Below are positions 1 to 10,018 of a DNA stretch of 64,000 nucleotides, piece by piece (position 1 is the first letter of the stretch; the number at the start of each line of letters is the position of its first letter). The position numbers were made by a program, and so were the translations under genes. This DNA is from Tenrec ecaudatus (Eukaryota; Chordata; Mammalia; Afrosoricida; Tenrecidae): positions 868,001 to 932,000 of the forward strand of contig NW_027457716.1 in assembly GCF_050624435.1 (NCBI RefSeq), read 5' to 3'. A model generated the notes under the pieces. The model saw only the letters and a program-made list of their open reading frames with translations. It searched no databases and had not been told where the DNA came from.

Positions 1-380
1 CAGGTGGGAGGCCCTGGGCTCCGGGACATGTGTGTGGGCGGAGGCTGTTTTAGTCCAGCTGACTAGGTTGCAAGCGCCCTTTCTCTCCCCCAGGAACCCT
101 GCCAGCGCTTCTCTTGGTGAGAGGTGGGCGGGTGTCCCCAAGGCCAGTCCTATTTCCCTGCTTTCAGATTGGTTGTGGTTCATGGTGGGAGTCCCTGTTG
201 GAGAAAGGGGATCCCAGCTGGGGTTTGGGGCTTCGGGGTTCCCTGATTCTCTCTTTGCGGGTCTCCTAACCCCCCTCCCTTGTTTCCTTCCGCACAGCGA
301 TGCCTCCTCCCGAGACTCCTTGCGCCTCCTCAGCTCAAAGGTGAGCCCGGGATCTTGTTCTGCTGACCTCTCTCTGGACC
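1..380. repeat. GC-rich block, one arm of an inverted pair with 32.43-32.80 kb
   Basis: The block is GC-rich and holds a CCAAT-type motif (GATTGGTTG near 170). It is followed by blocks that reappear in the reverse complement of 32430-32800: GATTGGTTG, then TGGAGAAAGGGGATCCCAG, then CCCGAGACTCCT, then TTCAGCTCAAAG-type sequence. A 199-codon open frame runs through it, but I recognise no protein family and the frame continues into an unrelated repeat. It could be a duplicated promoter or first exon, or an ancient repeat. I could not decide. Confidence 0.5.
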
Positions 381-760
381 CGACCAGAGTCTGTTCTAGG
401 CACAAGATCTCTTGCTGGTCCGTGACAGAAACGTCTTCCCTGGCTTTAAAATATTGGTGGCCGCCCTTTCTTCTTACTCTTTGTTTTTATTTCTATCTAT
501 ATATTACTAAGGTTTTTAAAATCATTCCCATTTCATTTCCTTTCTATTCTTTATTGTTTCTGTTGGGTTCAGTTTGTGAAGCACAAAAGGAGTGGATGCC
601 TAGAGATGAAATAACATGCGAGTGTCTGTAAGGATGTCTGGGTGGGGTCGGGGTGGGTCGCTGGCGGAGTTGGGGAGGGTGAGGGGACTTGGGGAGTAAG
701 AATGAAGGATTGAGGGGACTGAACACTACAACTGAAGGTGACTAATAAGTCTGCTTAAAG
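381..760 (+). repeat. Dispersed repeat, unassigned, copy A
   Basis: The sequence aligns by eye with 18240-18610. Shared steps are CTTTAAAATATTG, a T-rich stretch, TTGTTTCTRTTGGGTT, GTTTGTRAAGCACARAAGG, and then a G-rich tail. Two copies 18 kb apart and interrupted by indels indicate an interspersed repeat whose family I cannot name. Confidence 0.5.
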
Positions 761-1030
761 GCGATTTAATCATAGTGGGAAAATAGACGATGTGAAATCG
801 ATTGTGGTAGTGATTGTGGAATGCTTAAGTAGGCTGAATTGTGGGATTATGTGGGATATGTGGATTAAGTGCCCCAAAACGTGTTAAAAAGAAAGAAAGA
901 TGCTCTCCATCACAAAAGTAATCTAACTAAACTATGCACAGAAGAATCAAAAACCAAACTGAAACAAAGGAACCAAAAACAAGGTAATGCTAAGGTGTTC
1001 AACCTCTATTTGGGGGATGAAACTGGAAGT
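761..1030. other. Intergenic, nothing recognised
   Basis: AT-rich, then A-rich sequence with no motif, splice pattern or repeat I recognise. The 111-codon frame here has no family resemblance. Confidence 0.4.
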
Positions 1031-1046
1031 GACCCTGAAATGGGCC
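1031..1046 (-). other. Relic histone mRNA 3' stem-loop
   Basis: On the minus strand this reads GGCCCATTTCAGGGTC, close to the canonical replication-dependent histone stem-loop (GG-YYY-loop-RRR-CC). One loop-proximal base and one stem base have changed. It lies 36 nt beyond the H2B stop codon, the usual distance. In life this loop binds SLBP and directs 3' processing without poly(A). It supports descent from a replication-dependent H2B gene. Confidence 0.7.
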
Positions 1047-1081
1047 CTTGGCGTTTGAACGTTGTGAGGCTGAAGGACAAT

Positions 1082-1460
1082 TTATTTGGGGCTGGTGTAC
1101 TGGGCGTTGGCCCTGGGGCCCTTGGCCAAGGCGCCTCTGCCAGCTGTCCAGGCAGCAGCAGGCTCATGGTCACCAGGATGTCGCAGGCTGTGATGGTGGA
1201 GTAGTTTGGAATGTGCCAGTTGAGATGCCTGGTCGGCGATGTGCCCAAAGGTGTCTTTGATCAACGAGTGCACAACGCTCATGGCCCTGAACGAGATACT
1301 GGAGTCTGAGTGGACCTACTGGAGCATCTTGTGCACATAACACACAGTAGGTCTCCTTGCCGCTGCATTGGCATTTCTTGCTGTGCTCCCTTTGAGCCTT
1401 AGCTGCAGCCTCCTTGGGACTCCTCCCTGGAGCAGGCAGGGACTTAGCAGGGTCAGGTGG
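1082..1460 (-). pseudogene. Histone H2B pseudogene
   Basis: Core histone H2B pairs with H2A in the nucleosome. Read on the minus strand, three frames together cover the whole 126-residue family length. The N-tail begins PDPAKS-PAP; the middle includes KETYCV and a helix segment read as AMSVVHSLIKDTFGHIADQA; the end has STITACDI, then LLLPGQLA, and a C-terminus QYTSPK followed by TAA. The frame changes after KETYCV, again near the segment that follows SQLAH, and once more after LLLPGQLAE, and the start Met codon is lost. The span, about 379 nt, equals a complete H2B reading frame. A histone stem-loop relic follows at 1031-1046 and no poly(A) tract is seen, so this is a replication-dependent H2B copy (gene duplicate or unusual retrocopy). 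Its 5' end abuts a 28S rRNA fragment. It is not functional. Confidence 0.88.
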
Positions 1461-1653
1461 GTTGTTTGACTGGGACGGTACACCTGGTAAAGGTAATGTA
1501 GGTGTCCTAAGGCGAGCTGAGGGAGGACAGAAACCTCCCCTGGAGCAGAAATTGTTGAAGCTCACTGGATCTTGATTTTTAGTAGGAATTTAGACCATGA
1601 AAGAAGGACCTCTAGATCCCTCTGACCTGTTGGGTTTTCAGCAGGAAGTGTTG

Positions 1654-1685
<32 letters not shown>

Positions 1686-1736
1686 TGGCCAAGTGTTCAT
1701 AGTGATGTCACTTTTTAATCCTTCAATGTCGGATGA
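1450..1736 (+). pseudogene. 28S rRNA pseudogene fragment
   Basis: The sense strand follows a conserved late domain of 28S rRNA. In order it has GTTTGACTGGGACGGTACA, AGGTGTCCTAAGGCGAGCT, GGAGGACAGAAACCTCCC, and TACCACAGGGATAACTGGC, then CAAGTGTTCATAGTGATGTC and TCCTTCAATGTCGG. This is the region leading to the peptidyl-transferase centre. Differences from rRNA are mostly C-to-T and G-to-A, as in decayed CpG sites. Similarity stops abruptly after GATGTCGG. It is a dispersed fragment and not part of an rDNA array, since no 18S, 5.8S or spacer is seen. Confidence 0.92.
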
Positions 1737-2489
1737 TTTGATCTAATCTTCCTTGTAAGATGGGGGTGGAGGGGTGAGGGGCAGGAGTAGAGGAGAGGAG
1801 GGAGGACAGGAGAGAGGAAGGAGGTGAGAGGGAATGATTGGAGCTGCCTCCACATTCCCTGATCGCCCCTAGCCTTGAACCCCGGGCAGCCACCTGCTGG
1901 AAAAGGTGTGTAGGCCAGCCACTGAGTGGGGACTTGTTTTTCTCGACACTACCTAGGTGGTCAATGAGGAGGTCCTGTTAGGAAAATGGGTTGGAGATGC
2001 TCACATTGTGCACTTGTGTGTCAGCATGCCGTTTGGATCCCTGGCCCGCTGTCGGCACTCTCCCACCCTGGGGTCCCCAGGCTTTCCCACCTGTCTCACA
2101 AACTTGAATAGTTGAGTTGGATCCCATTTTATTTTTGTAGATCTTATCATTGTTTCAAAATGTTTCACACACACAAAAATCTATTTTCAATTTCATTATT
2201 TATGTGATTTTGGTGTGTACATAAGTGCATGTGTGTGTACCATACACATGTTTTTGTAGTATCCTTTTTGATAACGACTAAGGATGTTTACCAGTAGTTT
2301 TGTTAGGGCAAAATGTGTGCTACCTGCTAACTGCATATATAAATCTCCTAGTACTGCTTTTGCCCATTTTAGCCCTGCAGGCAGGCTGGCCGGCTCTCCC
2401 TGCTCTCTGGCAAACAGCATCACCTCCTCCTCCTCTTGTGTTTTAGAAGGGTATAGGTGTGTTTGAAAGATGGTCAGCATCTTAATATG
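1737..2489. other. Intergenic, nothing recognised
   Basis: A purine-rich stretch (about 1755-1830) is followed by unassigned sequence. No exon, RNA gene or familiar repeat is evident. Confidence 0.4.
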
Positions 2490-3640
2490 TAAGGGTTAAT
2501 GGTTTGGGAGTTGGAGATTAGCAGTTTATCATTAGGGATTTAAGTACCAAGTATTTTTGTGTGTTGAAATGTTGCCTAGAACATTTTAACATTTACTACC
2601 TATATATAGTATTTATGACCTATTTGGCAACTTTTAAAAAATTTAATAAATCTTTTTATTGGGGCTCATACAACCCTCATCACAATGCATAAATATTCGT
2701 TGCCCTCGTTATTCTCAAAATTCTCCTTCCACTTGGGTTCCTGGAATCAGCTCGTTTTCCTTTTTATCCCTTCCCTTCCCTCCCCGCTCTCCCCTCCCCC
2801 ATGAACCCTTAATAGTTTATAAATTATTATGTTATCTTATACTTCCAGGCCTCTCCCCTCACCCACCTTCCCATTGCCCATCCCCCAGAGATTAGAGGAA
2901 GGTGATCACACAATGATGGTTTTTGTTCTAGGTGTCTGCCACCTGGTCCGTTCAACACCTTGTATTCGCTTAGGTTGCGCACTTCTCTGTGGGCTTTGTT
3001 GTTTCCGAGCTAGATGGCCGCTTGTTTGCCTTCAATTGGCAACTTTTTTACATGACATCTTCAATTTATGATGAATAAGGAATTTTCTTTTCTTCTTTTT
3101 GGAAGTCATTTTCTTCTTTTTATTAATTCCTTTTTTCTGATCAATCTAGCTAGTATCATTTTTAATATGAGTGGTGAAATGGATATGTATGTTTATCCTG
3201 ATTCTGCGGTGGGGTGAACTTTTTTTCTCTTTCTCTTACATGTGACATTTTCAAAGTTTTTTTTACAAGAATGTATATTAGCATATTGAGTTTTACCTAT
3301 TTCATGTTAGATTTGTAGTTGTTTTTTTTAACATGAAAAGCTTTTTACTTTGTTTATTATTCATTCTGTGTCAATTTAGATAATTGACTTTTCCCCCATC
3401 ACTAGGCATATTTGAGTGTTCATTTTCTTGTGTTAAATCAATTCTGGGATGAATTAGAATTAATCTTGATGCATGCTTATTTTAATATATTGTCTGACTC
3501 AGTTTCCTATTTTAAAAATAACTTTTTCATTCAGATCCATTATCAACACTCGTCTATAGTTTTCTTAAAATATCGTCATCTGACATGGGTATCAGGTTAT
3601 TTCTTGTCTCATAGAAAATGTTACTAAGTGCTCTCTAAAA
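2490..3640 (-). mobile_element. Old L1 ORF2 fragment (antisense), duplication copy A
   Basis: On the plus strand the sequence reads as the complement of the L1 ORF2 reverse-transcriptase region, including the segments corresponding to TCTATAGTTTTCTT and GTCTCATAGAAAAT. It is heavily decayed. The same L1 and its right flank recur at 49.27-50.24 kb, so this is part of a segmental duplication. A younger LINE end (2636-3035) interrupts this copy only. Confidence 0.7.
2636..3035 (-). mobile_element. LINE 3'-end element, antisense, with 12-bp target duplication
   Basis: The plus strand starts TTTTTATTGGGGCTC, the complement of a 3' end GAGCCCCAATAAAA, and runs into the pyrimidine-rich body common to many copies in this window. 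The 12-base direct repeat TTGGCAACTTTT flanks it at 2624-2635 and 3036-3047. It inserted into the old L1 after the segment was duplicated, because the 49 kb copy lacks it. Confidence 0.8.
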
Positions 3641-3960
3641 ACTATTGTTATGTTGGAACCCAATAAGTTGAACTTAAGCAACAAAACAGTAAAAAAGTGC
3701 TTATTAATCTTATGTGAATACTCTAGCTGCCAGAATTTTTAGTTTTCATCTATCTTACAGTTAGGCTGGAAGTTTCTCAAGAAATTTTATTTTGATTCAA
3801 TTGATTATAGACCTTCTAAGCATCCTGCAATCCAGTGAGTAATTATTGTCAGTCTCTTGCTCTGCTGGATCCTCTGAACTTCCAGCTGAACCCTCAGTGT
3901 ACAGGACTGCATGATTTACAGTTTCCTAGACAGACAAATAGCTGCTCACCACTTAGTGAG
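3641..3960. repeat. Unique flank shared with 49.98-50.28 kb (segmental duplication)
   Basis: Both copies share the series ATTGTTATGTT, GTGAATACTCT, AGCTGCCAGAAT, GAAGTTTCTCA, GGATCCTCT and ATGATTTACA in the same order and spacing. This sequence lies beyond the L1, so the similarity is not explained by the repeat alone. Confidence 0.7.
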
Positions 3961-4244
3961 TGTGTTGTTTTAGACTAGAGCCCATGTTCCTGAAAGTACT
4001 CTGCCACCTGGCATGCTGTGAGGCCCTTAGAGAACTGCCTTCAGCTCACCAAAAGAATGGACTAATGAGGGGTGGAAATGCCTCAGTGATTTTGTTGTCA
4101 CCTTGTTTGTTCCAACTTTTTTTAACTGAAGAAACCTCTTCCCTTTTTTTCATGAGAGAAATAATATCTTTTGTAAACATAACACACTAATGTCTTTGTG
4201 TTTGCGCTGGGTGTATATTTGTGGTTTCTGAGACTGTTGTCATA

Positions 4245-4346
4245 TCAGCTGTCATTGAGTCAGTGCCATCTCACTGGGACCCATTGCACAACAGAACAAA
4301 ACATTGCACTCTCCTGTGCCATCCTCATAATTGAGGATGAACGCAT
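4245..4346 (-). mobile_element. RTE-type LINE 3' end, antisense, first half
   Basis: The plus strand is the complement of the RTE/AfroSINE-type tail (GAGTCAGTGCC, ACAGAACAAAACATTGC, CTGTGCCATCCTCA). The element continues at 6788 after an insertion. It is flanked inwardly by a GATGAACGCAT / GGTGAACCATT pair that looks like the target duplication of the inserted element. Confidence 0.65.
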
Positions 4347-6776
4347 GTTTTTAAAAAATTTATTTATTTTAACTCATTTTATCAGGGGCTTGTACAGCTT
4401 GTATTACAATCCATGCATATATAAATTGTGTTACACACATTTGTACATGTTGCTATCATCATTTTCAAAACATTTTCTTTCTACTTGAGCGCTGTATCAG
4501 CTCATTTTATTCTTCCCTCATGAAGCCCTGATAAATTATAATTTTTTATTGCTTTTTCGTGTCTTATACTGTCTGATGTCTCCCTTCACCCACTTTTTGT
4601 TGTCCATCCCCCTGAGAAGGGGTTATATGTAGATCATTGTGTTCATTTCCCCTTTCACCCCTCACCTACCCCTTACTCTCCTGGTATTGCCACTCTGATT
4701 ATTGGTCCTGATGGGTTTATCTGCCCTTGATTCCCTGTGTTTCTAGCTCTTTTCGGTACCCATGTGCATTCTCTGGTCTAGCCAGTTTCGTACAGTAGAT
4801 TTGGGGTCATGATTGTGGGGTGGGGGAGCACTAAACAACTAGAGAAAAGTTGTATGTTTCATAGGTGTTATACTGAACCCTAACTGGCTCATCCTTGTGA
4901 CCCATTCTGATAGGTTAGTTTATTGTGCCAACCTGGCTCATAGGAACATGGTATAAATAATGTTGCAGTTTGATTGGAGGGCAAAGAGATAAATGGCTAG
5001 GCAAACCGTGCCTCTCTCTCTCTTGCACTCTTCTCATCAGATCAGGGTGCGCCTGCTAGTTCTCTGCCACAACTTGTGAGCTACACTAAGTGTTGGCCTA
5101 ACAACCTGCGGATCATGTCGCTAGAGCTTGAGGTTCCTTTGAGAAGTGCTTCATCATGTTGCTGATGTATGCATCACTTGAGCTTGGGACTGTTGGATCC
5201 TATCTTCTTGCTCTTTGTTAATGATCTGCCCTTTGTTTGCTGCCTGTGTCCAGACTGCCTGCATTGCCGTACATAAGACTCACCTGTCTGCTTCCTTGAC
5301 CTTGGACCCAGTGGCCCTCATGAGTTGAAGGACTTCCAGTATATTAAATGTTTCACGGAAGTGAGTTGAACTGAGCACTCTGGACAGCTGTGTGAACAAA
5401 TTAGCTGCTATATTCTTTTGTGCTTTATATGTCTATCCATTATATAGAATATATAATAATATATAATGATTATATATAATGGTTTTATATATAATGATTA
5501 TATATTGTATATGTAATAGATGTATGTATGCACATATCTATATATATTCACAAGTGTCCTGGTTTTGTTTCTGTGTAACACACCCTTCTGTAAGGGGGTG
5601 TCCAATTGCCTACAGATGGACTTTGGGTCTCACTCCACACTACCCCTCTTTCAAATTGATAGGATTTTTTGTTCTGTGTCTCTGATGCCAGATACCTGAT
5701 CCTATTGACACCTCATGATCACACAGGCTTGTGTGCTTCTTCCATGTGGACTTTGTAGCTTCTCAGTTTGATGGCCTTTAGGACCCCAGAAGCTATATCT
5801 TTTGATAGCCAGGCAACATCAACTTTCTTCACCATATTTGCTTCTGCACCATTTTGTCTTAATCGATTGTGTCAGGAAGCTGAGCATCATGGAATGCCAG
5901 GTTATTAGAACAAAGTCTTCTTTCATTGAGAGAGTAATGGGGTAGAGGTCCAATGTCTATCTGCTACTTTTATACTTAAAATTTAAATATATTTACATAG
6001 ATATGTTACCCTTTTGTCATATATATGTGTACATATGTAAATGACTGTATTTAGAACTCTATAAATGCCCTTTGTCTCCTACTTCTTTCCTCTATTTCCT
6101 TTTACTTTCCTCTTGTCCCACTATCATGTTTGGCCTTCATCAGTTTTCAGTAATTCCTCTCATTACATTGCCCTTGATCACACCCTACCAGGCATCCTAC
6201 ACTCTCCTCAACGTCGATTTTAGATCACTTGTGCCCTTGACCCCAGGCTTACAGCCACTTCCCTGTTTCCTTTATCCCCCCCCCCCCAGAACCATCAGCC
6301 CCATTGTTGTCTCCTCTGGTGTGTTTATCCTGCCAATCTTATCTAGATAGACATGCGGAGACAATAATAAGCACAGAAACAAGACAGAGCAAAATAACAA
6401 CAACAACAAAAAAGGAAGCAACCACCGGGAAAAAAGAGAAAAGACTTAAGAATCATTCCAGGTTTGTTCGTTGATCATTAGGAGTATTTTACTGTTGGTT
6501 GAGTCTGATGTGGTACCATGCCTTGGCCACTCAGTCTGTTGTTTTGTATTTCCCGGGCACTTCATTGCTTTGCTCCTCTTGCTGCTCTGTTGCATGCCCT
6601 TAGAGTTTTGCCCCAGTGTGGTGAAGTCAGATCGAGCACATTTCCCACAGTGTGCCACAGTGTTGTCCCTCATAGCGCTGTGGGTCATTAAGGGATGCCG
6701 TGTCTTGTGATTGGGATGGCCCTATGGTCCTCTCTGTGCATTAGGCAATTTGAGCAGGAATATCATTCTTCGGGTT
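4347..6776 (-). mobile_element. Long non-coding LINE 3'-end element, antisense
   Basis: This is the longest left-hand copy of a family with 3' end GAGCCCCAATAAAA. Moving away from the 3' end there are a CCCTTCACCCACTTTT-type block, a GCTTCTTCCATGTGG block, a CCTCTTGTCCCACTATCATG block, and an A-rich block near 6360-6440. No coding frame of any length is seen. It splits the RTE and is itself split by an ERVL-type LTR at 4918-5582. The family name is not known to me. It may be the 3' UTR of an afrotherian L1 or another LINE. Confidence 0.65.
4918..5582 (+). mobile_element. ERVL/MLT2-like solo LTR
   Basis: It starts TGATAGGTTAG and ends GTTTCTGTGTAACACA, resembling ERVL/MLT2 LTR termini (TG...CA). 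An AT-rich stretch near 5440-5550 lies before the end. It interrupts a LINE 3'-end element whose sequence resumes at CCCTTCTGTAAGGGG. A short duplication of the type CCCATTC/CCCTTC flanks it. It could instead be a related LTR class. Confidence 0.6.
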
Positions 6777-6787
6777 TGGTGAACCAT

Positions 6788-7215
6788 TTGTCGCAGTCAC
6801 TTTGTTAATCCATTTGGTAGTGGGATTCCTGTTTTTCACTGCCCGTCATCTTTACCAAACAAAATATCCTTTTCGAGGAATGATCTTTTCTGATATATGT
6901 CCAAAGTATATAATATGAACTCTCACCATCCTTGCCTCTAAGTAGCACTCTGACATTACATCTTCCAAAACAGACTTGTTTGTCCTTTGCATGTCCATGG
7001 TATGTGGGACATTCTTGTCCAGAACTACAATTCTAATATATTCATTCTTCTTCAGCCTTCCTTTGTTCATCTTTCAAATGCACAAGAGTCAATTGACAAT
7101 AGCCTGCTTTGGTCAGGTGAAACCAGTCCTCCAGGTAATATCTTTTCCTTTCAATACTCTAAAGAGGCATTGTTCAGCAGATTTATCTAATGCAATGATT
7201 GCTCTCTTGACTGTT
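6788..7215 (-). mobile_element. RTE-type LINE ORF2 C-terminal remnant, antisense
   Basis: On the minus strand a 72-codon frame reads like the C-terminal tail of RTE ORF2, including MQRTNKSVLEDVMSE, EARMVRV and YFGHISEK. The same tail appears in sense at 57.4 kb. Upstream (higher coordinate) the remnant fades out. It is the second half of the RTE broken by the element at 4347-6776. Confidence 0.75.
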
Positions 7216-7338
7216 ATACTTTCAGTATTCAGGATATTTGTTTGTTTGGTCTTTTTTCTATACACCAACCAATTTTTTTCTGGAAGGAGTTAAAATTTAC
7301 TCAAGCTTTAGATTAAGAATTTTGATCAAGGAGGGGCT

Positions 7339-7751
7339 GTCGGAGCCAGCTCAGGAGTCAAACCGTCCTGAAAGAGGGGGAATGATTATTAGGGTAAAAA
7401 GAAGAGATTAAAAGTATTGGGAGGGCAACAGTGAATACTGAAGCTTCGGGTTTGTTTTACATACTCCTTTTATCCATGCAGAAACAACCCGGGGTTTATT
7501 ATCTCATTGTTAAGCAAGCACATTTGCTACACATAGCAATTTTGTCTTCTGCCAAGGCAGACATCCCTGAGAAAATTAAACAACCTATCTTCCCAGACTT
7601 TGCATACTTTCTTGTTCTTTTTTGTTGTTGTTGTTCTTGTTCTTAACAGTATGTTCAAAACGTAAAGTCACAGAAGAAATCAGCAAACACTGATACATAG
7701 TTCATGAGACTTATCAGCTGTTTCAAAGCTGAGTCTTAATGGCCTTCAACA
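7339..7751 (-). repeat. 3' LTR of the provirus
   Basis: On the minus strand the LTR starts TGTTGAAGGCC directly after a polypurine tract and ends GGCTCCGACA, giving TGT...ACA ends and a length of about 413 bp. An AATAAA polyadenylation signal lies at 7495-7500. No partner LTR is present in the window, so the insertion age cannot be estimated from LTR divergence. Confidence 0.75.
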
Positions 7752-7765
7752 GCCCCCGCTTTTTT
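7752..7765 (-). promoter_or_regulatory. Polypurine tract
   Basis: The minus strand reads AAAAAAGCGGGGGC immediately before the LTR TG. This is the plus-strand primer site expected for a retrovirus, and it fixes the LTR boundary and the orientation. Confidence 0.75.
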
Positions 7766-7940
7766 ATTTACTGAAGACGTCTTTACTCAAAACGTCAGCA
7801 GATCACTGTGTCTGTCTTAGGTTGTGAAGTCCTGAAATCGCCCTTACCCGTCATCAGTCACTGTCTGCAGGAGACTATGACCTGTCTTAGGTTGGAATAC
7901 TCAGACTCGATTTTACCCGTCTAACTAACCAGCCTCTGCC

Positions 7941-8159
7941 TTATACTCCTGTTTGGGGAGGGAGTGAAGTATGCAGGTGTACTTCCTGTAATTTTGTTCC
8001 TAAAGCCAATAATTCAACCATAACCTTGTGCAGTATCATAGCGAGTATGCATAAGATAAACAATACACACACTCCCGCTGTGACTAGAGAAAAAGCATGT
8101 GAGGTAGGCCTCTGAGATTTCCTAACGAAAGGAAAGAATCTTGAAAATGCTGGAGCCAA
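7941..8159 (-). pseudogene. env remnant: membrane anchor and tail
   Basis: A 72-codon frame carries one hydrophobic segment (about residues 28-45) followed by a short polar tail, as expected for the membrane-spanning and cytoplasmic end of a retroviral transmembrane protein. It lies just after the main env frame but is separated from it by about 160 bases with no shared frame. The gene is broken here. Confidence 0.6.
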
Positions 8160-8320
8160 TCCTCAGCAACCTTGTCGACATCAAAATAAAGAGACTTAGC
8201 ATCTTTTATGGCTAATATTTCTTGATGGAGTTGTAATCAATCTAAAGACTCATTAGCATTGTGCCAAGTACCTTGAAGATGATTCTACACTTTAATCCAG
8301 CTATACTGACTGTTAGTGTA

Positions 8321-9321
8321 CTATTTAGGTGTAACACAGATCCATGTATGTACAGCATGGCACTGTAGACTAGACCTGGCCTTAAGCCCCTGCACCTCGT
8401 CTCCTAAATACATGACCATGTCATAAAGAGCATTTACTTTTTGTTCTAACTTCCTGTCTATATCTTCTTGAGTACCCAAAACATTAGTCACATCTTTGGA
8501 TAATTCATTTCCACAGTGGGCAGTTTGTAAGATTTGTGAAAGTACAATTGCTGCAGTAGTAGCAGTAGCAACTAAACTTAATATAGCTAAAATACTTGCT
8601 ATAAGCAAACCTACAAAACACTTAAATCTGGTTGATGCTTTTTCAGTCTCTTCTAATACCTGTAACCCTCTTTCTGAATACCAAGGCCCAGTAATATTCA
8701 CTGGCAGCATAACAAAAGAAGGTTGATATAAAATGGCGATGACAATACCTTCAGGGGACCAGGTAATACAATTAGACAAATTGCAGTTATTACAAGACCT
8801 GTTAAACTTAGAATCATCATGATCTATAGTAATATTCCCTGCCAAAAGTACATAAGGCGATGGTACGCAGGCAGTAACATTTCCCTGTGGTCTGGAGGTA
8901 GGGCCCATAAGCTTCATGTCCCCCTAAGCAGCCCCTATTTTCCACCACTGAGTTTGTGGAAAACCCAAGTCTGACCACCAAAGTCCTGCAGACAGCCCCT
9001 TTTCCCATTTGGCAGTGTTTTTTTTTTTTTTTTTTTTTGAGTATTGTCCTGGTTGACAGACCAATCGATGATATATCTCTCTTTTGTGACGTTATACCTG
9101 ATGGGCTTGTCTGTGAGACATGATCTCCACAATATGGTTTTATTATTCTTTTGAATCTCTAGTCTACATGAGGAAAAAGACTGTGGAGTGGGTGGAATAA
9201 CATTTCCTTCACTTTGTACAGGGAGGGCGTGAGTCATTAACCCACATCTTGATTTCCAGACCTTCCCAGACAGCAGGAAGTAAGAGTGGTGGATCAGAAA
9301 CTTAAGCCTAGTACTTCTCAC
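8321..9321 (-). pseudogene. env remnant: surface part and transmembrane ectodomain
   Basis: Two adjacent open stretches (9321-8935 and 8917-8321) make up an envelope remnant. The second has several N-glycosylation sequons, a hydrophobic stretch like a fusion peptide, a heptad-rich helix, and a C-terminal segment with the WICVT ending typical of beta-type transmembrane proteins. The first is interrupted by a run of about 20 T (A on the coding strand) at 9018-9037, which lengthens a lysine run. The surface domain is largely missing. Not functional. Confidence 0.8.
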
Positions 9322-9354
9322 TGAGCCATGTCCCCAGAAGCACTCTGAGGCAAA

Positions 9355-9452
9355 TTACCATCTGCATGGTTTGCAAACTGCACCAACCATTCAGGCAGCC
9401 CCCATGCTCCATCAGCATCCTGTGTAAAAACCCAAACATGCCCTCCTCCCCA
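9355..9452 (-). pseudogene. Integrase C-terminal remnant
   Basis: One minus-strand frame contains WGGGHVWVFTQDADG and then LPEWLV, like the SH3-type C-terminal domain of betaretroviral integrase. It is too short to include the catalytic core. It lies between the RT remnant and env, as expected once most of pol has been deleted. Confidence 0.55.
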
Positions 9453-9454
9453 TA

Positions 9455-9682
9455 TTAATAGCGGGTTGGGGCCATTCCTCCAGGCAAAACAAGCCAATGA
9501 TATCTCTTCATAGGCTCTTTGAAGTTGGTGGAAGGGACACTAAAGGCAAATCTTTTACAATATTTTGGATCCAAGGGTGTGGTATAAAAACAATCTTTTA
9601 AATCTAAAATGATCTTATATGTATTGGCTGGAATAGCAGAGGGGGAAGGGAGCCCAGCCTGCAGGGCTCCCATAAGTTCCAT
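9455..9682 (-). pseudogene. Reverse transcriptase remnant
   Basis: A 75-codon frame holds the conserved [13 protein letters not shown] segment, with the first catalytic aspartate of RT, and later LPGGMAPTR, a degraded form of the LPQGM turn motif. The YxDD active-site segment is gone because the sequence jumps to integrase. Confidence 0.85.
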
Positions 9683-9713
9683 AGTATCATTAACCCTCCT
9701 TTACTGTTTTTCC

Positions 9714-10018
9714 TTACAAAGCAGCTGCTATCGCAAGCCCCTGAGTAAAGAAAGGGTCAATGTCTGAGCATAGTCTGATATAATCGGACAGGTTGCCCTT
9801 TTTTCCAAAAGGTCTCAGCGCTGCCTGGCAGGCAGTATTTGCATTTTCAAAAGCCAATTGTTTCCATTCTGCGGCGGGAAGCACCTCGAAGGAAAGTGTA
9901 TCTAATAAAGATTGAGTAAAAGAGGCAGTTGGGCCATATTGGGCACAAGCAAACTTGAGTTCTTTTAGCTGTTTGAAAGGAATAGGAGGAAGCCCTCTCC
10001 AATAGTTTGTGTTGTTTT
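9714..10018 (-). pseudogene. gag capsid remnant with major homology region
   Basis: A frame of about 100 codons ends with CQAALRPFGKKGNLSDYIRL and following residues, matching the end of betaretroviral capsid including the major homology region. It then jumps to pol sequence, so the capsid C-terminus, nucleocapsid and protease are deleted. The frame formally runs a few bases into host flank. Confidence 0.8.

Larger units (their letters stand above)
7339..10018 (-). mobile_element. Betaretrovirus-like endogenous provirus, deleted
   Basis: Order on the minus strand is a gag piece, a reverse-transcriptase piece, an integrase C-terminal piece, env, a polypurine tract, and a 3' LTR. There is no 5' LTR. 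The right edge (about 10018) is placed where the flank again matches the duplicated segment at 50.33 kb. Large internal deletions remove most of gag, protease and pol. It is a class II (ERVK/beta-like) element by its capsid homology-region remnant and env transmembrane sequence. The 50 kb copy of this segment has no provirus. Confidence 0.85.

Noticed and set aside
32..631. 199-codon open frame at the window start
   Set aside because: It runs from a GC-rich block into a different dispersed repeat with no protein family signature.
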